Positions 58,274-64,000 of a stretch of DNA of 64,000 bases are shown one piece after another (the stretch's first letter is position 1; each line of letters starts with the position of its first letter). The notes beneath the pieces were generated by a model. That model was given only the letters and a program-made list of their open reading frames with translations. It was not told where the DNA came from and ran no database searches. This stretch comes from Anaeromyxobacter sp. (GTDB lineage: Bacteria; Myxococcota; Myxococcia; Myxococcales; Anaeromyxobacteraceae): positions 434,001-498,000 of the forward strand of contig JADKCZ010000003.1 of NCBI GenBank assembly GCA_016718565.1. The letters run 5' to 3'. The position numbers were made by a program, and so were the translations under genes.

Positions 58274-59314
58274 CTAGCGGCCCGTCCCCTCGAGCGTCAC
58301 CTGCACCGGCATGCCGGCGCGCAGCTTGCCGTCGCGGTTCACCACCACCACCTCCACCGGGTAGACCAGCCGGTCGCGGTCGGTGCGGGTGACGATGTTG
58401 CGAGGGGTGAAGGCCGCCTCCAGCGCCACGGTGCGCACCGTGCCCTCGAAGGTCTCGTCGGGCCAGGCGTCGGCCACCACGGTGGCGCGGGCCCCGGGGC
58501 GCACCGCGCCCACCTCGGCGTTGGGCAGGTAGAAGGTGGCGGTGGGCTCGGAGAGGTCCACCAGCCGCACCAGGGTGCCGCCGGCGCCGACCAGCTCGCC
58601 CGCCTGGTGGGGCAGCTCGGAGACCTCGGCGTCGCGCGGCGCGCGCAGCTCGCACTCCCCGGTGAGGATGGCGAGGCGCGCCACCTGCGCCTCGGCCGCC
58701 CGCACCTGCGCCAGCGCCGCCTCGGCCTGGGCGCCGGCGGCGCGGATGCTGGTCTCGGCGACGCGGGCCTGGGCCTGGCTGGCCTGCGCCTGGGCCCGGG
58801 CGGCGTCGGCCTGGCGGGCCAGGCCGGTGGCGCCGGCGCGGGACTGGTCCACGCTGGAGGCGGCCACGTCGGCGGCCAGGGCCTCGAGCCGCTGGGCCTG
58901 CCGCTCGGCCGCGTCGCGCTGGGCCACCAGCGCCTCGGCCTGGGCCGCCGCCGCGTCGCGGGTGGCGCCGGCCGCGGCGCGGGTCCGGGTGGCCGACTCC
59001 CGCTGCGCCCCGGCCGCGGCGGCCTGGGCCTGGGCCTGGGCCAGCCGCGCCTGCGCCTCGGCCAGCTGGGCGGCCGGGTCGGCGCAGTCGAGCGTGAGCA
59101 GGAGATCCCCCTTCTTGACCCGCTGCCCCTCGCGGACCTGGAGCGCCAGGATGCGCGCCCCGACCCGGGAGGAGAGCTCCACCACCACCCCCTCGATCTC
59201 GCCGGAGCCTCCGGCGGGCGCGGACAGCGCCCGGTGCTGGGTCCAGAGGCGGAGCGAGATGAGGGCGGCGAGGGCGACGGTGAGGGCGACGAGGACGAGG
59301 ACGACGCGGCGCAT
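58274..59314 (-). CDS. HlyD/YbhG-type membrane fusion protein
   Basis: 346 residues with one N-terminal membrane anchor (RRVVLVLVALTVALAALISLRLW), a lipoyl half (VGARILALQVREGQRVKKGDLLLTLD), a long Ala/Gln-rich coiled hairpin (about 80-205), the second lipoyl half and a beta-barrel domain (ATFYLPNAEVGAVRPGARATVVADAWPDETF). It links the inner membrane exporter to a TolC-like channel. First gene of a five-gene operon; a TolC-like gene faces it divergently. Confidence 0.93.
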   Translation of the reverse strand: MRRVVLVLVALTVALAALISLRLWTQHRALSAPAGGSGEIEGVVVELSSRVGARILALQVREGQRVKKGDLLLTLDCADPAAQLAEAQARLAQAQAQAAAAGAQRESATRTRAAAGATRDAAAAQAEALVAQRDAAERQAQRLEALAADVAASSVDQSRAGATGLARQADAARAQAQASQAQARVAETSIRAAGAQAEAALAQVRAAEAQVARLAILTGECELRAPRDAEVSELPHQAGELVGAGGTLVRLVDLSEPTATFYLPNAEVGAVRPGARATVVADAWPDETFEGTVRTVALEAAFTPRNIVTRTDRDRLVYPVEVVVVNRDGKLRAGMPVQVTLEGTGR

Positions 59315-59569
59315 GCGGGGATCTCCAGCCTGGGCGCCTGGCGCCCGGGGCACACCACAGGCGCAAGCCGCGTGCCGCGGCCGCGAGGGCCCGCCAGGCC
59401 GGTTTTCGGGCCGCGGCGGCCAGGCGGCTGTCAGGAGATCCGACAGGTGGTACGGAGGACCGAACGGCGCCTGGGCCCGGGAGGGTGCGCCAGGAGAGCG
59501 CAGGGGCGCGCCGGGCGGCGGATCCTGGCGGCCACCGGGTCGGCACCGGGCTTGCTGTGGGCTCCACCC

Positions 59570-61068
59570 GTGAACTCCGCCCTCCTCCTCGCCGCCGCGC
59601 TGGCCGCCGTCGCCCAGGCTGGCCCCTCACCCGCCGCACCTCCTCCGGCCGGCGCCGCCGCCGAGCTCACCCTGGCGGACGCCCTCGCCGAGCTCGACCT
59701 GCAGAGCCCGACCCTGGCCCAGGCGCGGGCCCGCGCCGACGAGGCCTCGGCGCTGGTCCGCCAGGCGGCGTCGGGGCTCCTGCCCACGCTGACCGCCTCG
59801 GGCGGCTACACCCGCCACCGCGACGACGCCGTCATGGACGTGGGGCGGCTGCTGGCCAGCCTGCCCGTGCCGCCGGCCACCCTCCCGCCGCCGATCATCA
59901 TCCAGCCGCTCGAGGTCTTCTCCGGGACGCTGGCGGTGCGGGTGCCGCTGCTGGTGCCGTCGGCCTGGTTCGACCTGGCCGCGGCGCGCGCCGGGGCCCG
60001 CAGCGCCGCCGCCACGGCCGAGGCCACCCGCCGGTCGCTGCGCGCCGCGCTGGCGGTCACCGCCCACCTGGGCCTCGCGGCGGAGGAGGCCGTGGCCGCC
60101 ACCGAGCGGGCCGAGGCCAACGCCGCCCGCCTGGCCGAGAGCGCCGAGCGGCGGGTGACCGCCGGCACCGCCGCCCCCCTCGAGCCCCTGCGCGCCCGCA
60201 CCGAGCAGGTGAAGCGGCAGGGCGACCTGGTGCGCGCCCGGGCGACCCTGGCGCAGGCCAGGCTGGCCGCGGGCACGCTCCTGGGTCGGGGGGGGGCGGT
60301 GCGGATCCTGGTGGAGGGCGAGGAGGAGACCGCGAACCCGGACCCGACCGCGACCCCGAACCCGAACCCGAACCCGACCTCGACCCCGACCCCGGCCGCG
60401 ACCTCGACCCCGACCTCGACCCCGACCTCGACCCAGACCCAGAACCCGAACCCGACCTCGACCCCGACCCCGATCTGGGCCCCGACCCCGACCCCTCCCC
60501 TCCCCGAGCACGCCCTCGTCGAGGAGGCCCTGGCGCACCGCCCCGAGCTCGCCGCCTCTGCGGCCCTGATCGACTCGGCCGAGTCCCAGGTCTCCTCGGC
60601 CTGGGCGCGGCTGGCCCCGCAGCTCTCGCTGTCCGGCGCGGCCTTCGCCGCCGACGTGGCCTACCCCACCGGCGAGCGGGACGGCTGGCGGCTGGGGTGG
60701 ACCTGACCTGGCCGCTCTACGACGGCGGCCTCCGCTACGGGAAGCGCCGCGAGGCCCTGGCGCGCCTCGCCCAGGCCCGGGCCGGCGAGGCGGCGCAGCG
60801 GCTCCTGGTGGGCCAGGAGGCGCGCGACGCGGCCCGCGACGAGGCGGTGGCGGTCGAGCGGCTGCGGCTGGCGGTGGAGCAGCGGCGGCTGGCCGCCGAG
60901 GCAGGGGACACGGCGCAGCGCAGCTACCAGGCCGGCGTGCTCTCCTCGCTCGACGTGCTCGACGCCAGCGACCGGCTCTACGCCGCCGACATCGGCCTGG
61001 CCGACGCCAGGGCGCGCCTGGCCGCCGCCAGGGTGGCGCTGGCGCGGGCGCTCGGCCGCGGGCCCTGA
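59570..61068 (+). pseudogene. TolC-like outer membrane efflux protein with a -1 frameshift
   Basis: From GTG 59570 the frame encodes a signal peptide and the first OEP repeat (LTLADALAELDLQSPTLAQARARADEASALVRQAASGLLPTLTASGGY) and runs to TGA at 60704-60706. From about 60698 the second repeat continues one frame over: VDLTWPLYDGGLRYGKRREALARL ... SYQAGVLSSLDVLDASDRLY, to 61068. The joint sits in a GGGG run (60694-60697); one extra G gives WRLGVDLTWPLYDGG, the expected family reading. So the gene is a recent frameshift, a sequence error, or a slippage site. Between the repeats is a Thr/Pro/Asn-rich stretch encoded by a hexanucleotide tract. Restored length about 498. Confidence 0.88.
60332..60494. 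repeat. ACCCCG/ACCTCG/AACCCG hexanucleotide tract (coding)
   Basis: About 27 imperfect copies of a hexamer inside the TolC-like gene, reading Thr-Pro with Asn-Pro, Thr-Ser and Thr-Gln variants. More degenerate than the tract at 32504. It falls between the two OEP repeats, where a periplasmic helix hairpin or loop is expected. Confidence 0.85.
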
Positions 61069-61138
61069 GCGAGGCACGGTGCGCAGCGGCGTGCGGCGGC
61101 GTATCCTCTCCCGGCGGCAGGGGCCGCCCGAGGAGAGC

Positions 61139-62529
61139 ATGCGCGCGCCGGCCGGCTTCGAGGAGATCCAGCGGCAGGAGATGTCCCGGCTGTTCGGGCT
61201 CTTCACCCGCGCCCGGCTGGTGCTCATCCCCACCCTGCTGGCCTTCCTGGCCTGGGTCTGGTGGGTGGACCCGCAGGGCTGGCGCTCCTACCTCCTCTCG
61301 GTGGCGGTGCCGGTGCTCATCGCCCTGTTCGTCTTCGAGTTCCGCCGCTGGCGGCGGCGCGGCCTGTCACCCCACGCCATCGACCGGAACCTGGGCATCG
61401 CCGTGTCCGGCATCCTGGTCATCAGCACGGTCAGCGGCGGGCTGGAGAGCCCGTTCCTCCCGGTCATGCTGGTGGTCACCGTGGCCATGGGCATGTTCGC
61501 CACGCCGGCCCTGGCCACCTGGCTCATGGGCATCCAGATCCTGGCGGTCTGGACCTTCACGGTGCTGGCGCTCACCCGCGGCGACGCCTTCCTGCGGCTC
61601 CAGGCCATCGACGGCAACCGGCCGCCGCTGCCGGCCCGCGCCCTCACGCTGGCCGTCATCCTCACGCTGCTGCTGGTGATGGGCCGGTACGTGGGGCGCT
61701 TCGTGCGCCGGGCCTTCGACGCCATGCTGCGCCGCACCGTCCGGGCCCAGGCCGAGTCGCTGCGGGCCCACGCCGAGCGGGCCCAGGAGCTGACCGCGCT
61801 GTCCGCCGAGATCGCCCACGAGCTGAAGAACCCGCTGGCCAGCGTGAAGGGGCTGGCCGGGCTGCTCGGGCCGCAGCTGCCGGAGGGCAAGGGGGCCGAG
61901 CGGCTCGGGGTGCTGCGCCGCGAGGTGGACCGGATGCAGGTCATCCTCGACGAGTTCCTCAACTTCTCCCGCCCGCTGGTGCCCCTGGCGCTCGGCACCA
62001 ACGACCTGGTGGCCCTGTGCCGCGAGGTGGAGGCGCTGCACGAGGGGATGGCCCAGGAGCGCGGCGTGGCGCTGGAGGTGGAGGCCGACGGCGAGGTGGT
62101 GCTGGCGCGCTGCGATCCGCGCAAGGTGAAGCAGGTGCTCATCAACCTGGTGCAGAACGCCATCGACGCCGCCCCCGACGGCTCCGCCGTGACGCTGGCC
62201 GCCTCGACCACCGGCTCCGGCGCCGAGGTGCGGGTGCTGGACCGCGGCCCGGGCCTCGACCCGGCGGTGGCGGCGCAGGTCTTCGAGCCGGGCGTCACCA
62301 CCAAGCCGGCCGGCAGCGGCCTGGGCCTGACCATCGCCCGCGCGCTGGCGCGCCAGCACGGCGGGGACCTCTCGCTGCTGGCCCGGGAGGGCGGCGGCGC
62401 CGAGGCCCGCCTCACCCTGCCGGCCGAGCCGGCCGCCGCGGTCCCGCCCCCGCCCGCTGCGCCGTGCGGCGAGGCCTTCGAGCCGCCCTGCGCCGGCGGG
62501 CCGGGCGGCGCCGGCCGCGGGGAGGCGGC

Positions 62530-62533
<4 letters not shown>
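61139..62533 (+). CDS. Sensor histidine kinase (NtrB/AtoS type)
   Basis: 464 residues from ATG 61139 with a GAGGAG site; a GTG at 61079 is possible. Six hydrophobic helices in the first 190 residues, no large periplasmic domain. Kinase core: H box SAEIAHELKNPLASVKG (His 227), N box NLVQNAIDAA, G1 DRGPGLD, G2 GSGLGLTIARALARQHGG. The protein ends with a Pro/Ala/Gly-rich tail. Overlaps the response regulator gene (GTGA). Confidence 0.93.
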
Positions 62534-63894
<1,361 letters not shown>

Positions 63895-63931
63895 CCGGAC
63901 CGGGTGGCGTCGCCGCGGCCGGGCGCCTGGC

Positions 63932-64000
63932 TCAGGGCGCCAGCAGCTCGGCGTGCCCGCGGTCCTGCTCGGCCAGCTGGTCGAAGAAGCGCCGCAGCTC
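63932..64000 (-). CDS. C-terminal end of a probable ferritin-like/rubrerythrin-type protein (partial)
   Basis: Only the last 22 codons are visible, ending in TGA. The peptide ends FFDQLAEQDRGHAELLAP, which resembles the last helix of ferritin-like diiron proteins (E-x-x-H pattern: AEQDRGH). The rest is beyond the window, so this is a tentative call. Convergent with the response regulator. Confidence 0.35.
   Translation of the reverse strand, partial: ELRRFFDQLAEQDRGHAELLAP

Noticed and set aside
59428..59446. CTGTC-N9-GACAG inverted repeat upstream of the efflux genes as an operator
   Set aside because: Short arms, no regulator gene nearby, and such 5-base pairs are common by chance in this composition; left as unsupported.

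Overview
The window is one contiguous piece of a very GC-rich bacterial chromosome with tight gene packing, GTG starts and many 4-base start/stop overlaps. The gene content points to a Gram-negative delta-proteobacterial or myxobacterial lineage, most likely Anaeromyxobacter or a close relative: BamD, an MCE lipid-transport operon, many lipoproteins with 'LxxC' lipoboxes, PilT, a sigma54 activator with its histidine kinase, and Cys-rich PAS proteins. This placement is inference from composition and gene families. No rRNA, tRNA, CRISPR array, prophage or insertion sequence was recognised.

Layout. 1-9.1 kb (minus strand): end of an N-acetylmuramoyl-L-alanine amidase, selD (itself a selenoprotein with an in-frame TGA), a TPR protein, a membrane protein with bamD, a large surface lipoprotein, pilT-recX, and the rplM-rpsI operon with a clear promoter and terminator. 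9.2-14.3 kb: a miniature ferredoxin derived from indolepyruvate oxidoreductase, a palindromic repeat cluster, rep helicase, a pair of cysteine-rich small/PAS proteins, an RluA-type pseudouridine synthase and a small membrane protein. 14.6-18.1 kb (plus): an MCE/Mla-type operon (permease, ATPase-like subunit, MCE protein, lipoprotein) whose ATPase has lost essentially every catalytic motif. 18-29.5 kb: M16 protease, small lipoproteins, a divergent response regulator/sensor pair, a ModF-like double ABC ATPase with palindromic repeats inside its reading frame, a lemA-TPM-TPM operon and an alkyltransferase-like DNA repair protein.

29.5-40.5 kb: glycogen phosphorylase, an HNH nuclease with a long Thr-Pro repeat, cupin, M20 dipeptidase, a YcaO-TfuA pair (peptide-backbone thioamidation or cyclodehydration type), a Tat-exported aldo/keto reductase and a TRIC-family membrane protein. 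40.7-47.5 kb: a complete SUF iron-sulfur operon in the order Rrf2 regulator-sufB-sufC-sufD-sufS-sufU-sufT, translationally coupled through sufU and preceded by a promoter and an inverted repeat. 47.5-52.5 kb: yaeQ, outer-membrane and lipoprotein genes, recQ and an OB-fold lipoprotein. 52.6-61.1 kb: two ABC-2 export systems; the second (HlyD, two ATPases, two permeases, YbhGFSR-like) is divergent from a TolC-like gene interrupted by a one-base frameshift. 61.1-64 kb: an NtrB/NtrC-type two-component pair and the end of a probable ferritin-like gene.

The most interesting signals are the Sec-containing SelD, the degenerate MCE ATPase, the orphan YcaO-TfuA pair, the Cys-cluster PAS pair, the miniature IorA-like ferredoxin, GC-rich hexanucleotide tracts at three loci (two of them coding, both read as Thr-Pro), and palindromic repeats domesticated inside a coding sequence.
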